From Pelomonas sp. CA6 (GTDB taxonomy: Bacteria; Pseudomonadota; Gammaproteobacteria; Burkholderiales; Burkholderiaceae_C): 64,000 nucleotides of DNA. The stretch is from assembly GCF_022549225.1 (NCBI RefSeq), contig NZ_JAKZFD010000009.1, positions 186,001 to 250,000 of the forward strand, given 5' to 3'. The translations under genes were made by a program, and so were the position numbers. The notes beneath the pieces were generated by a model. It worked only from the letters and a program-made list of their open reading frames with translations, was not told the origin of the DNA and made no database searches. Each line of letters starts with the position of its first letter. Position 1 is the stretch's first letter. Below, in pieces: positions 48,145-56,944 of the stretch.

Positions 48145-49661
48145 GCCCGCCCCCGCCGCCCGTGGTCCCCCTGCCGCAGACAAGACCTGGCACCCGGTCG
48201 CGCGCGGCGCGCACCCTGCTGCCGCTGTTGCTGTTGTTGCTGGTGTTGCGCCTGGTGCTGGCCGGCACGCTGCCGCTAATGGACACCACCGAGGCCCGCT
48301 ACGCCGAGATCGCGCGCAAGATGGCCGAGATGTGTGACTGGATCACGCCCTGGCACGAGCCGGGCGTGCCCTTCTGGGCCAAGCCGCCGCTGTCCTTCTG
48401 GCTCACCGCCTGGAGCTTCAAGCTCTTCGGGGTCAGCGAATTCAGCGCCCGGCTGCCGCATCTACTGTGCTCGCTGGCGGTGGCCGCGCTGACCGGCGAT
48501 CTCGCCCGCCGCGTGCTCGGTGCGACGGCGGCGCGGCGCGCGCTGGCGCTGCTGGGCGGCTCGCTGATGTTCGTCGTCGCCTCGGGCGCGGTGATGACGG
48601 ACGAGGTGCTGCTGCTGTGCATCACGGCGGCCCTGCATGCCTTCTGGTGCGCGTTGCATGCCCCGGGCCGCGCCGCGACGTATGGCCGCTGGGGCTTCTT
48701 CGTGGCGCTGGGCTTGGGCCTTCTGGCCAAGGGGCCGCTGGCGCCGGTGCTGGTGCTGATCCAGGTCTTGCCCTGGGCGGCGCTGAGCGGCCGGCTGCGG
48801 GACGCCGTCGCGCGCCTGCCCTGGCTGCGCGGGCTGGCGCTGATGCTGCTGCTGGCCGCGCCCTGGTACCTGGCCGCGGAGGCGCGCACGCCGGGCTTTC
48901 TGCAGTACTTCATCGTCGGCGAACACTGGCATCGTTTCGTCACGCCGGGCTGGGGTGGCGACCGCTACGGCCGCGCGCACCAGATGGCGGTGGGCACGAT
49001 CTGGTTGTTCGCAGGGCTGGCCTGCCTGCCCTGGCCGCTGCTGCTGCCCTGGGCACGCCGGCGTGGCACCGGATCGCGGTCCGGCCCGCCCGCGGCGCGG
49101 GGTTGGACGGCCTTCGTCGTGCTCTGGTCGCTGGCGCCACTGCTGTTCTTCACGCCGGCGCGCAACATCATCGCGCCCTATGTGCTGCCGGCGCTGCCCG
49201 GGCTGGCGCTGTGGGGCGCCACCTGGCTGCAGCGCCAGCCGCCCGCGCGCGCCGACGCGTTGCTGGCCGGGGGGCTAGGACTGATGGCGCTGGTGCTGGC
49301 CGCGGCCTGCCTGCTGCCGACCGCGCGCTGGACCGATGCGCACAGCGCACGGCAGTTGATCCGCGCCGACCAGCAGGCCCGGCGCGCCGACCCCATGGAT
49401 GCAACGGCCGCGGCGCCGCTGGTCTTTGTCGGCGAACGGCCCTTCTCCGCGTCGTTCTACAGCGGCGGCCAAGCGCGCGAGATGGCCTCGCTGGACGCCC
49501 TCGCGGCCGTCGCGGCGGCGCCGACGCGGGTGGCCCTGCCGGCGGACGAGGTGCAGGCGCTGCCCGCCCACGGCCTGCGCGTCGTGCGCGACCTGGGCCG
49601 CCACGGCCGCTGGGCGCTGTTGCTGGTACAAGCCGGGGACCGAGAATCCATGCGTCCATGA
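48141..49661 (+). CDS. ArnT/FlmK-like GT39 glycosyltransferase
   Basis: A 506-residue multi-pass enzyme closest in pattern to ArnT: DTTEARYAEIARKMAEMCDW, ITPWHEPGVPFWAKPPLSFW and SEFSARLPHLLCSL reproduce the ArnT catalytic periplasmic loops. ArnT-type enzymes transfer an amino sugar from undecaprenyl phosphate to lipid A phosphates on the outer face of the inner membrane. It overlaps the GT2 gene (ATGA) and the deacetylase gene. Lipid A as the acceptor is inferred from family and neighbours. Confidence 0.9.
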   Translation: MSPPPPPVVPLPQTRPGTRSRAARTLLPLLLLLLVLRLVLAGTLPLMDTTEARYAEIARKMAEMCDWITPWHEPGVPFWAKPPLSFWLTAWSFKLFGVSEFSARLPHLLCSLAVAALTGDLARRVLGATAARRALALLGGSLMFVVASGAVMTDEVLLLCITAALHAFWCALHAPGRAATYGRWGFFVALGLGLLAKGPLAPVLVLIQVLPWAALSGRLRDAVARLPWLRGLALMLLLAAPWYLAAEARTPGFLQYFIVGEHWHRFVTPGWGGDRYGRAHQMAVGTIWLFAGLACLPWPLLLPWARRRGTGSRSGPPAARGWTAFVVLWSLAPLLFFTPARNIIAPYVLPALPGLALWGATWLQRQPPARADALLAGGLGLMALVLAAACLLPTARWTDAHSARQLIRADQQARRADPMDATAAAPLVFVGERPFSASFYSGGQAREMASLDALAAVAAAPTRVALPADEVQALPAHGLRVVRDLGRHGRWALLLVQAGDRESMRP

Positions 49662-50509
49662 ACCCGGCCATCTCCCCCCCGACCTCGACCCTGACCCCGA
49701 GCTTGACCCTGTGTGCCGACGACTTCGGCATGAGCGACGGGGTCGACGACGCCATCCTGCGCCTGGTCGAGCGCGGCCTGCTGACGGCCGTGTCCTGCAT
49801 GAGCCTGGGCCCGTGCTGGGCCCGCGATGCGCGCGCGCTGGCCGATTTGGCGCGGGGCCGCTGCGACCTGGGCCTGCACCTGGACCTGACCGAGTTCGCC
49901 GCCGACACGGTGCGCCACCCGCTGGGGCGGCTGATCGCGCGCGCCTATCTGGGCCGGCTCGACCGCGCGGCGCTGGCCGCCAGCATCGAACAGCAGCTGG
50001 ACGCCTTCGAGGCCGCGGCCGGACTGCCGCCCGCCTTCGTCGACGGGCATCAGCATGTCCACCAACTGCCCGGGGTGCGCGAACTGCTGCTGCAGGCGCT
50101 GGCGCGCCGCGGCGGATCGGCGCCGGGCCCCTGGATACGCAACACCCGCCCGGCGCTGGGCGGGCGCTGGAACGACAGCGACGACCGCAAGCACCGCGTC
50201 ATCGCCGCGCTGGGCAGCCGGGCGCTGCAGCGCGCCTGCGCGCGCCAGGGATTGCGCCAGAACGCCGACATGCTCGGCGTCTACCCCTTCGACGGCAGCG
50301 CCGCCGACTACGAGGCCCGGCTGCAGCGCTGGCTGGACCGTGTCGGCCCCGCCACGCTGCTGATGTGCCACCCGGCCTCGCGACCCGCCCCCGGCGATGC
50401 GATCGCCGCGGCACGGCTGCGCGAGTACGGCGTGCTGTCCGACCCCGGCCTGCTGCGCCGGCTCGAGGCCCGCGGTCTGGTGCCCCGCCCGCTGAGCGCG
50501 TTGCGCTAG
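49658..50509 (+). CDS. YdjC/ChbG-HpnK-NaxD family deacetylase
   Basis: A 283-residue carbohydrate deacetylase. Metal and catalytic residues are visible in LCADDFGMSDGVDDA (D21-D22), LGLHLDLTEFA and VDGHQHVHQLPG. Relatives deacetylate chito-oligosaccharides (ChbG), hopanoid glucosamine (HpnK) or undecaprenyl-phosphate-GalNAc (Francisella NaxD; Bordetella lgm locus). Being last in a GT39-GtrA-GT2-ArnT chain strongly favours the NaxD-like role: exposing the amine of the lipid-linked sugar before transfer. Confidence 0.88.
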   Translation: MNPAISPPTSTLTPSLTLCADDFGMSDGVDDAILRLVERGLLTAVSCMSLGPCWARDARALADLARGRCDLGLHLDLTEFAADTVRHPLGRLIARAYLGRLDRAALAASIEQQLDAFEAAAGLPPAFVDGHQHVHQLPGVRELLLQALARRGGSAPGPWIRNTRPALGGRWNDSDDRKHRVIAALGSRALQRACARQGLRQNADMLGVYPFDGSAADYEARLQRWLDRVGPATLLMCHPASRPAPGDAIAAARLREYGVLSDPGLLRRLEARGLVPRPLSALR

Positions 50510-50590
50510 GGCGTTTATATTCATGGGCTGCCCCCGTCCAGGGTTTCCGTTGACCACCCCCGAGGCCCCGCATGCGGGGCCGGCGACCCC

Positions 50591-52312
50591 ATGATCCATC
50601 CCGGTTTCCGCCGCGCGCTGCCGCGGCTGCCTCGTGCCCTGCCAGCGCTCGCGCTGGCCACCGCCCTGCTCGCCGGCTGCGCAACGCCCGGCCAGGCACC
50701 CAGTTCGCCAACGAACGAAGCGCCGGTGCGCGTCAAGGTGCTGGCCATCAACGACTTCCACGGCAATCTGCTGCCGCCCGCCGGCGGCATCCGCATCGCC
50801 GACCCCGCGCGGCCGGGCGAGACGCTGCAGGTGCAGGCCGGGGGCGCGGAATACCTGGCCAGCGCGGTGCAATCGCTGCGTGCCAAGAATCCCCACCATG
50901 TGTTCGTCGCCGCGGGCGACCTGGTCGGCGCCAGCCCGCTGCTGTCGGCGCTCTTCCATGACGAGCCGACCATCGAGGCCCTGGGGCTGATGGGCCTGGA
51001 GCTGAGCGCGGTGGGCAACCACGAGTTCGACGAAGGCCTGGCCGAGCTGCAGCGCAAGCAGAACGGCGGCTGCCATCCTGGCGATGGCTGCAAGGGCCCC
51101 AAGCCCTTCGAGGGAGCCCGCTACCGCTACCTGGCGGCCAGCACGGTGGACGAACGCAACGGCCAGACCGTTTTCCCCGCCTATGCGATCAAGCGCTTCG
51201 ACGGCGTGCCCATGGCCTTCATCGGGCTGACGCTCAAGGGCACGCCGGGCCTGGTCAGCCCCAGCGGCGTGCGCGGCCTGCGCTTCGAGGACGAGGTCCA
51301 GACCGTCAACCGCCTCGTTCCCGAGCTGCAGCGCCAGGGCGTGCAGGCGATCGCGGTGCTGATCCACGAGGGTGGCTACCCCACCGGCGGCCACAATGAA
51401 TGCCCCGGCATCTCCGGCCCCATCGTCGACATCGTCGAGCGCCTGGACCCGGCGGTGGACCTGGTGATCTCCGGTCACACCCACCGCGCCTATGTCTGCC
51501 GCATCGCCGGCCGGCTGGTGACCAGCGGCGACAAGTTCGGCACCCTGGTCAGCGAGATCGACGTCGAGCTGGACCGCCGCAGCGGCGACGTGCGCAGCGT
51601 CAGCGCCGGCAATGTGATCGTGCAGCACGACCGCTTCGCCAAGGATGCGCAGCAGACCGCACTGATCGCCGGGTACCAGCAGGTCGCCGGGCCGCTGATC
51701 CACCGCCATGTGGGCCGCATCGCGGCCAGCTTCGACCGCGACGAGACGCGCAGCCCCGGAGGCGGCACGGCCATGGGCCAGCTGGTGGCCGACGCCATGC
51801 TGGCCGCCACCGCGCCCGCCGACCAGGGCGCTGCCGAGCTGGCCCTGACCAACATCGGCGGCGTGCGCACCGGCCTCGTGCTGCAGGGCGATGGCTCGGT
51901 GAGCTATGGCGACCTGTTCGCCGCGCTGCCCTTTGGCAATGCGCTGGTCACGGTGGAACTCAGCGGCGCGCAGCTGCTGCAGGTGCTCGAGGAGCAATGG
52001 CGGGGGCAGCCCAAGTTCCGTCCGCTGCAGGTGTCGCGCGGCTTCGCCTACACCTGGGACCCGGCGCGCCCGGTGGGCCAGCGCGTACTGCCCGACAGTG
52101 TCACGCTGAACGGCGAGCCGCTGCGCGCCGAGCGCCGCTACCGGGTCGCGATCAACGCCTTCCTGCAGGCCGGAGGCGACGGCTACGCCACCCTGACCCA
52201 GGGCCAGGCCGCGGTGATCGGCCCGCGCGACGTGGACGCGCTGGAAGCCTTCGTGAAGGCCCAGCCCGGGCCGCTGCAGCCCAGCAGCCTGGACCGCGTG
52301 CGGCGCCGCTGA
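50591..52312 (+). CDS. lipoprotein bifunctional metallophosphatase/5'-nucleotidase (UshA-like)
   Basis: A 573-residue protein with a signal peptide ending in a lipobox (ALLAGCAT, Cys about residue 30). It has a calcineurin-like metallophosphatase domain (INDFHGNLLPP, GDLVGASPLLS, GNHEFDEG, SGHTHRAY) and a 5'-nucleotidase C-terminal domain (GQLVADAMLAAT ... NIGGVRTGL ... FAALPFGNALVTVELSG). It degrades nucleotides in the periplasm. It starts 81 nt after the deacetylase, so may share or follow the envelope operon, and is convergent with hslO. Confidence 0.9.
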   Translation: MIHPGFRRALPRLPRALPALALATALLAGCATPGQAPSSPTNEAPVRVKVLAINDFHGNLLPPAGGIRIADPARPGETLQVQAGGAEYLASAVQSLRAKNPHHVFVAAGDLVGASPLLSALFHDEPTIEALGLMGLELSAVGNHEFDEGLAELQRKQNGGCHPGDGCKGPKPFEGARYRYLAASTVDERNGQTVFPAYAIKRFDGVPMAFIGLTLKGTPGLVSPSGVRGLRFEDEVQTVNRLVPELQRQGVQAIAVLIHEGGYPTGGHNECPGISGPIVDIVERLDPAVDLVISGHTHRAYVCRIAGRLVTSGDKFGTLVSEIDVELDRRSGDVRSVSAGNVIVQHDRFAKDAQQTALIAGYQQVAGPLIHRHVGRIAASFDRDETRSPGGGTAMGQLVADAMLAATAPADQGAAELALTNIGGVRTGLVLQGDGSVSYGDLFAALPFGNALVTVELSGAQLLQVLEEQWRGQPKFRPLQVSRGFAYTWDPARPVGQRVLPDSVTLNGEPLRAERRYRVAINAFLQAGGDGYATLTQGQAAVIGPRDVDALEAFVKAQPGPLQPSSLDRVRRR

Positions 52313-52321
52313 GCGCCCGCC

Positions 52322-53278
52322 CTACTGCAGGCTGCCGCTGCCCGGCGTCTGCTGCGCCGGCGCGGTGAACAGCTCGCCGACGTCCACCGCGTCGAAGTGA
52401 TACAGGGTGCCGCAGAACTCGCAGCCGATCTCCACGCCGCCGAGTTCGGCCACCACTTCGTCCACCTCGGCGCGGCCCAGCCCCAGCAGCATGTTGCCCA
52501 CGCGCTCGCGCGAGCAGGTGCAGGCAAAGCGCGGACGCAGCGGCTCGAAGCGCTGCAGCGACTCCTGCCAGAACAGGCGGCGCAGCACGGTTTCCGCGTC
52601 CAGGCTGAGCAGCTCCTCGGGCTTGAGCGTGGACGCCAGCATGCTGATGCGGTGGTAGGCGTCCTCCAGTTCCTCGCGCCGTGCGCTGGACTGCCCTTCC
52701 AGATTGGCCTCGCCCTCCAGCGGCAGGCGCTGGATCAGCAGCCCCGCGGCCAGCTGTTCGTTGGCCGCCAGCACCAGCGTGGTCTCCAGCTGCTCGGACT
52801 GGCGCATGTAGTGCTGCAGCACCTCGGCCAGCGTCGGCAGGCCCTGGCCCTGCGCGTCCTGCAGCGGCACCACGCCCTGGTAGGGCTGCTGGCCGGGCAG
52901 CCGGTCCTTGGGGTCCAGCGTGATCGCGCAACGGCCCTGGCCGTGCGCGTTCATCAGCGCCTGCAGGTCGCCCTCGGCGGGCAGCTCGCCGCGCGCCTTC
53001 AGCGTGGCGCGGAAGCTCAGATCGTGCTGCACCTCGGCCACGGCCAGCTTCAGCGGACCGTCGCCCAGCACCTGGAAGACCAGCGCGCCATTGAACTTGA
53101 TGTTGGACTGCATCAGCACCGCGGCCGCGGTCATCTCGCCCAACAGCGACTGCAGGGCCGGGGGCAGCGCCTCCTGGCGGCGGCTCAGCAGCTCGCGCCA
53201 GCCTTCTTCCAGCCGCACCAGCATGCCGCGCACCGGCAAGCCCTGGAACAGGAACTTGTGCAGTTCACTCATGGACAT
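52322..53278 (-). CDS. hslO: redox-regulated chaperone Hsp33
   Basis: A 318-residue holdase activated by oxidation. The zinc-binding cysteines are C253, C255 (CTC) and C286, C289 (CEFC); their oxidation releases zinc and unfolds the linker. The N-terminal domain contains FQGLPVRGMLVRLEEGW. The C-terminus is 29 residues past the last Cys, slightly longer than in E. coli. It is convergent with the nucleotidase gene, 9 nt apart. Confidence 0.96.
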   Translation of the reverse strand: MSMSELHKFLFQGLPVRGMLVRLEEGWRELLSRRQEALPPALQSLLGEMTAAAVLMQSNIKFNGALVFQVLGDGPLKLAVAEVQHDLSFRATLKARGELPAEGDLQALMNAHGQGRCAITLDPKDRLPGQQPYQGVVPLQDAQGQGLPTLAEVLQHYMRQSEQLETTLVLAANEQLAAGLLIQRLPLEGEANLEGQSSARREELEDAYHRISMLASTLKPEELLSLDAETVLRRLFWQESLQRFEPLRPRFACTCSRERVGNMLLGLGRAEVDEVVAELGGVEIGCEFCGTLYHFDAVDVGELFTAPAQQTPGSGSLQ

Positions 53279-53299
53279 TCTTCCTCGTACTCAAATCAC

Positions 53300-53836
53300 T
53301 CATTCGTTGTCGCCGTCGATACGTTCCAGGTCGGCGGCATAGCGCCGGCCATTGCTCACATAGTGGGCGGCACTGGCGGCCAGGCCGGCGATCTGTTCGG
53401 GCGTCAGCGGGCGCACCACCTTGGCCGGGCTGCCCATGATCAGGCTGCCGTCCGGAAACTCCTTGCCCTCGGTCACCAGCGAACCGGCACCGACCAGGCA
53501 GTTTGCCCCGATGCGCGCACCATTGAGCACGACCGCGCCGATGCCGATCAGCGCGTTGTCGCCCACGGTACAGCCGTGCAACATCACCTGGTGGCCCACG
53601 GTCACGTGGCGGCCCAGCCTCAGCGGGAAGCCGGTGTCGGCATGCAGCACACTGCCGTCCTGGATGTTGCTTCCGGCGCCGATGTGGAGGTGGTCGCTGT
53701 CGCCGCGCAGCACGGCGTTGAACCAGATGCTGACATCCTCCTCCAGCGTGACCCGGCCCACGACCTGGGCGCTCTCGGCCACCCAGACGCCGTCCGCCAG
53801 CTCGGGCACATGCTCGCCCAGTTTGTAGATCGCCAT
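53300..53836 (-). CDS. gamma-carbonic-anhydrase family protein (YrdA/PaaY-like)
   Basis: A 178-residue left-handed beta-helix protein of hexapeptide repeats (about residues 15-140) with potential zinc His residues in [25 protein letters not shown] and [15 protein letters not shown]. Activity in the family ranges from carbonic anhydrase to thioesterase and is not predictable. AAAGGA lies upstream of the ATG; an in-frame ATG 53 codons farther up has no support. It is probably co-transcribed with hslO, 21 nt downstream. Confidence 0.88.
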   Translation of the reverse strand: MAIYKLGEHVPELADGVWVAESAQVVGRVTLEEDVSIWFNAVLRGDSDHLHIGAGSNIQDGSVLHADTGFPLRLGRHVTVGHQVMLHGCTVGDNALIGIGAVVLNGARIGANCLVGAGSLVTEGKEFPDGSLIMGSPAKVVRPLTPEQIAGLAASAAHYVSNGRRYAADLERIDGDNE

Positions 53837-53920
53837 CCCGTCCGTCCTTTCGACTGCGCGGATTGAAAGGGCCGCATTCTCCGCGATGCCGCCGCCCCGC
53901 GCCGTGGGGTCGGCGGCGAA

Positions 53921-53971
53921 TGTCCCACCGCCGACAAGGCAAGGGCCAACCCGCTGTCGGGAAACTTGACA
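53921..53971 (+). promoter_or_regulatory. pair of TGTC-N8/9-GACA palindromes (candidate enhancer sites)
   Basis: TGTC-CCACCGCC-GACA (53921-53936) and TGTC-GGGAAACTT-GACA (53955-53971), centres about 34 bp apart, lie 100-150 bp upstream of the sigma-54 promoter. This is where bacterial enhancer-binding proteins usually bind. The remaining ~310 bp between the gamma-CA gene and the PEP-CTERM gene hold no supported gene. Confidence 0.45.
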
Positions 53972-54070
53972 AAAATACGGTGGACCGGGCCCCAAGGCGG
54001 CATCGCTCCTCCTCGCTGGTCCACGGCCTCCCCTCTAAAGATGTGCGCCAAACGATCAAGAAACTCGAAT

Positions 54071-54087
54071 TAGGCACGGGTATTGCT
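54071..54087 (+). promoter_or_regulatory. sigma-54 (-24/-12) promoter of the PEP-CTERM gene
   Basis: TAGGCACGGGTATTGCT matches the RpoN consensus TTGGCACG-N4-TTGCW at all positions but one, with the invariant GG and GC 10 nt apart. Predicted transcription start is about 54098-54100, leaving a leader of about 50 nt before the GTG start. Confidence 0.85.
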
Positions 54088-54149
54088 TGACATCAAGCAC
54101 GAGCCCCCAAGCTTGGTTGTCCGCCAGGAAGGCTCGCAAGGAGAATGTC

Positions 54150-55127
54150 GTGAAGACCCGCATGCTGTCCGCTCTGGCCCTGGCCGTGAGCGCTCTTTCC
54201 GCCCAGGCCGCCCCGGTGATCGATCTGGCCAACACCGGCTACTTCACCTACGGCAACACCAACTCCTACTCGCTGCCGCTGGCGGGCATCGACTATGCGT
54301 CGACGCCCGGACAGATCAAGGATTCCGTGGTGATCTACACCGGTGCGGGTGGCCAGGACGTCAACACCAACGCCGCGGGCTTCGACAACGCCTATGGCGC
54401 GCCCGGCCCCAATGTCCTGTACTCCAGCATCAATGGCTCGGTGAACCTCGGCAATCCGGGCAACAAGTCCGGCATTGCCAACAACGATGCCAACAGCTGG
54501 GATGCCAACCTGCTGTCGCTGAAGTCCTATCTGAACGGCGGCACCGCGCTGTTCATGTTCAACAACAACGACACGGGTGCGGACCAGAGCCTGGCCATCT
54601 GGGGCAAGGTCTGGCTGACCGACCCCAACGGCGGCGTCTACAACAACCGCTACCTCTACCTGAGCAACCAGGGCGCCGCCTATGGCGCCGGCGGCACGCC
54701 GCTGGGCGATGCGACGATCTACAACCCCGGCAATGTCACGACGCCCAGCACCGGCTTCGCGAGCACCGATTACGTGCTGTCGGGTGGCAACGTGAACGGC
54801 GTCAACCACAACCTGGGCGCCGACCATGTGGCCTACGCCGCCGATTTGCCACTGCTGAACCAGTGGCTGGACACCCTGTTCGCCCAGTCGGACAACGTGC
54901 TGTCCAACTACACGCTGCACATGGACCTGCGGCTGGGCTGCATCAGCGCCACGGCCTGGGGCGGCACCTGCGACAGCGTGATGATCGACAACGGCTACGA
55001 GCAGCTGTTCCTGATCTCCAATGAGCGCACGCCGCCCAACCAGGTGCCCGAGCCGGCGACGCTGGGCCTGGCGGGCCTGGCCCTGCTGGGCGCCGGCCTG
55101 GCACGGCGCCGCCGCAGCGGCCGCTGA
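54150..55127 (+). CDS. PEP-CTERM sorting-domain protein
   Basis: A 325-residue exported protein: signal peptide MKTRMLSALALAVSALSAQA, a Gly/Asn/Tyr-rich beta-type body, and a C-terminal sorting signal (VPEPATLGLAGLALLGAGLA followed by an Arg cluster). Such proteins are cleaved by exosortase and linked to extracellular matrix or floc formation. GTG is preferred as start because AAGGAG lies 7 nt upstream and it begins the signal peptide. The body resembles no family I can name. Exosortase is not in the window. Confidence 0.9.
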   Translation: MKTRMLSALALAVSALSAQAAPVIDLANTGYFTYGNTNSYSLPLAGIDYASTPGQIKDSVVIYTGAGGQDVNTNAAGFDNAYGAPGPNVLYSSINGSVNLGNPGNKSGIANNDANSWDANLLSLKSYLNGGTALFMFNNNDTGADQSLAIWGKVWLTDPNGGVYNNRYLYLSNQGAAYGAGGTPLGDATIYNPGNVTTPSTGFASTDYVLSGGNVNGVNHNLGADHVAYAADLPLLNQWLDTLFAQSDNVLSNYTLHMDLRLGCISATAWGGTCDSVMIDNGYEQLFLISNERTPPNQVPEPATLGLAGLALLGAGLARRRRSGR

Positions 55128-55154
55128 ACCCACGCGGCGTCCACCGCCTCCAGC

Positions 55155-55178
55155 AAGGCCCGCCTCCGCGCGGGCCTT
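55155..55178 (+). terminator. terminator after the PEP-CTERM gene
   Basis: A stem AAGGCCCGC/GCGGGCCTT (9 bp) with a 6-nt loop, followed by CTTCTT, 27 nt past the stop. The T run is interrupted. Confidence 0.7.
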
Positions 55179-55238
55179 CTTCATGGGCGCGACCGTGGGT
55201 CGGAGAACGTCGGCCGGCGCAAGGCACAATGCGGCCCG

Positions 55239-56036
55239 ATGGAAGCCCGCCAACGCGCGCTGGCCATTCTGCGAGTCACAGCCCCCGCCGAGAAGGCCGC
55301 GCAGGCGCGCGAGCTGCAGGCAGCGCTGATGCAGGGCCTGCGCCTCGACCCCACGATCCGCCTCGATGAACCGGATGGCCTGCCGGGCCGGCCTGCCCTG
55401 CCGCGCCTGGTGACGGCGGTGCAGGTGCCGTCGCGCTCGCCCTTCACGACCGAGGGCCGCGCCGCGCTGCTGCATGCCATCGCGCACATTGAGTTCAACG
55501 CGATCAACCTGGCGCTGGACGCCGTCTGGCGCTTCCCCGGCATGCCGGAGGACTTCTACCGCGACTGGCTGCAAGTGGCCGCCGAGGAAGCGCTGCACTT
55601 CGGCCTGCTCACCGAACACCTGGCCCTGCTGGGCAAGCACTATGGCGATTACGACGCGCACGACGGCCTGTGGGCCATGGCGCGCCGCACCGAAGGCGAC
55701 GTGCTGGCGCGCATGGCGCTGGTGCCGCGCACGCTGGAGGCGCGCGGCCTGGACGCCACGCCGCCGCTGCAGGCCAAGCTGGCGCGCGCCGGCGACGCAC
55801 GCGCCGTCGAAATCCTGGACGTGATCTTGCGCGACGAGGTCGGCCACGTGCGCATCGGCAATCGCTGGTACCGCCACCTGTGCCGCGAGCGCGGGCTGGA
55901 CCCGCTGGCGCTTTACCCGGAGCTGGTGCGGCGCTATGAAGCGCCACGCCTGCGCGCCCCCTTCAACCTCGAGGCCCGCGAAGCGGCCGGCTTCAGCCCC
56001 GAGGAAATCGCCTACCTGTCCGCCGAGTTCCGATGA
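55239..56036 (+). CDS. DUF455 family ferritin-like protein
   Basis: A 265-residue all-helical protein of the DUF455 family. Carboxylate and His residues typical of ferritin-like di-iron sites occur as HIEFNAINLALD (near residue 83), EEALHFGLL (near residue 111) and DEVGHVRIGNRWY (near residue 200). This suggests a di-metal oxidase or hydroxylase, but the family's reaction is unknown. Its stop overlaps the EamA gene start. Confidence 0.85.
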   Translation: MEARQRALAILRVTAPAEKAAQARELQAALMQGLRLDPTIRLDEPDGLPGRPALPRLVTAVQVPSRSPFTTEGRAALLHAIAHIEFNAINLALDAVWRFPGMPEDFYRDWLQVAAEEALHFGLLTEHLALLGKHYGDYDAHDGLWAMARRTEGDVLARMALVPRTLEARGLDATPPLQAKLARAGDARAVEILDVILRDEVGHVRIGNRWYRHLCRERGLDPLALYPELVRRYEAPRLRAPFNLEAREAAGFSPEEIAYLSAEFR

Positions 56037-56944
56037 CCCGCATCCAAGCCAACCTGCTGCTGACCGTGATCGCGATGATCTGGGGCTCCGCCTTCGTGGC
56101 GCAGAGCCACGGCATGGCCGACGTCGGCCCCATGATGTTCACCGGCGTGCGCTTCCTCATCGGCGCGCTGGTCGTGCTGCCCTTGATCGTGCTCGAACGA
56201 CGCCGTCCGGACGCGCGCCCGCTGCGCCGCGCCGACGGTGGAAAGATCGCCGGGCTGGGCCTGCTGCTGCTGCTGGGCGCCGCGCTGCAGCAGGTCGGCA
56301 TCAAGTACACGACCGTGACCAACGCCGGCTTCCTGACCGCGCTGTACGTGCCGCTGGTGCCGGTGCTGGGCTGGCTGCTGCTGCGCCATGTGCCGCACTG
56401 GTCGGTCTGGCCCGGCGCGCTCGCCTGCCTGGTGGGCGCCTTCCTGCTGTCGGGGGCGCACGAGCTTCAGGTGGGGCTGGGCGATGCCTGGGTAATTGCA
56501 TCCGCGCTGCCGTGGGCGGTCCATGTGCTGCTGGTCGGCCGCGTCGCCGACCGCCTGGCCTCGCCCTTCGCGGTGGCGGGCGGACAGTTCCTGGTCTGCG
56601 GCCTGGTCGCGCTGCTGTGGGCCCTGGCCTTCGAACCTTGGAGCCTGGCGGGTCTGCGCGCCGCGGCCTGGCCGCTGCTGTACACCGGTGTGATGTCGGT
56701 GGGCGTGGCCTTCACGGCCCAGGTCGTGGCGCAGCGCCATGCGCATGCGGCCGACGCCGCCATCATCCTCAGCTCCGAAACCCTGTTCAGCGCACTGTTC
56801 GGCTACTTCCTGATGGGCGACCGCCTGGCGCCGCTGGGCCTGCTGGGCTGCGGCCTGATCCTGGGCAGCATGCTGCTGGTGCAGTTGCTGCCCATGTGGC
56901 AGGCCCTGCGCCCCGCCCGCGCCACGTCGCACGCGCAAACCTAG
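56033..56944 (+). CDS. EamA/DMT family transporter
   Basis: A 303-residue inner-membrane protein with about ten hydrophobic segments and two EamA repeats (LLLTVIAMIWGSAFVAQSHG at the N-terminus; second repeat from about residue 150). Proteins of this type export amino acids or metabolites. It is coupled to the DUF455 gene by an ATGA overlap. The TAG stop forms part of a CTAGGG inverted repeat. Confidence 0.88.
   Translation: MTRIQANLLLTVIAMIWGSAFVAQSHGMADVGPMMFTGVRFLIGALVVLPLIVLERRRPDARPLRRADGGKIAGLGLLLLLGAALQQVGIKYTTVTNAGFLTALYVPLVPVLGWLLLRHVPHWSVWPGALACLVGAFLLSGAHELQVGLGDAWVIASALPWAVHVLLVGRVADRLASPFAVAGGQFLVCGLVALLWALAFEPWSLAGLRAAAWPLLYTGVMSVGVAFTAQVVAQRHAHAADAAIILSSETLFSALFGYFLMGDRLAPLGLLGCGLILGSMLLVQLLPMWQALRPARATSHAQT

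Noticed and set aside
54087-54149. TTG start at 54087 for the PEP-CTERM protein
   Set aside because: It overlaps the sigma-54 -12 element, would precede the expected transcription start, and would place polar residues before the signal peptide; the GTG at 54150 has a proper ribosome-binding site.
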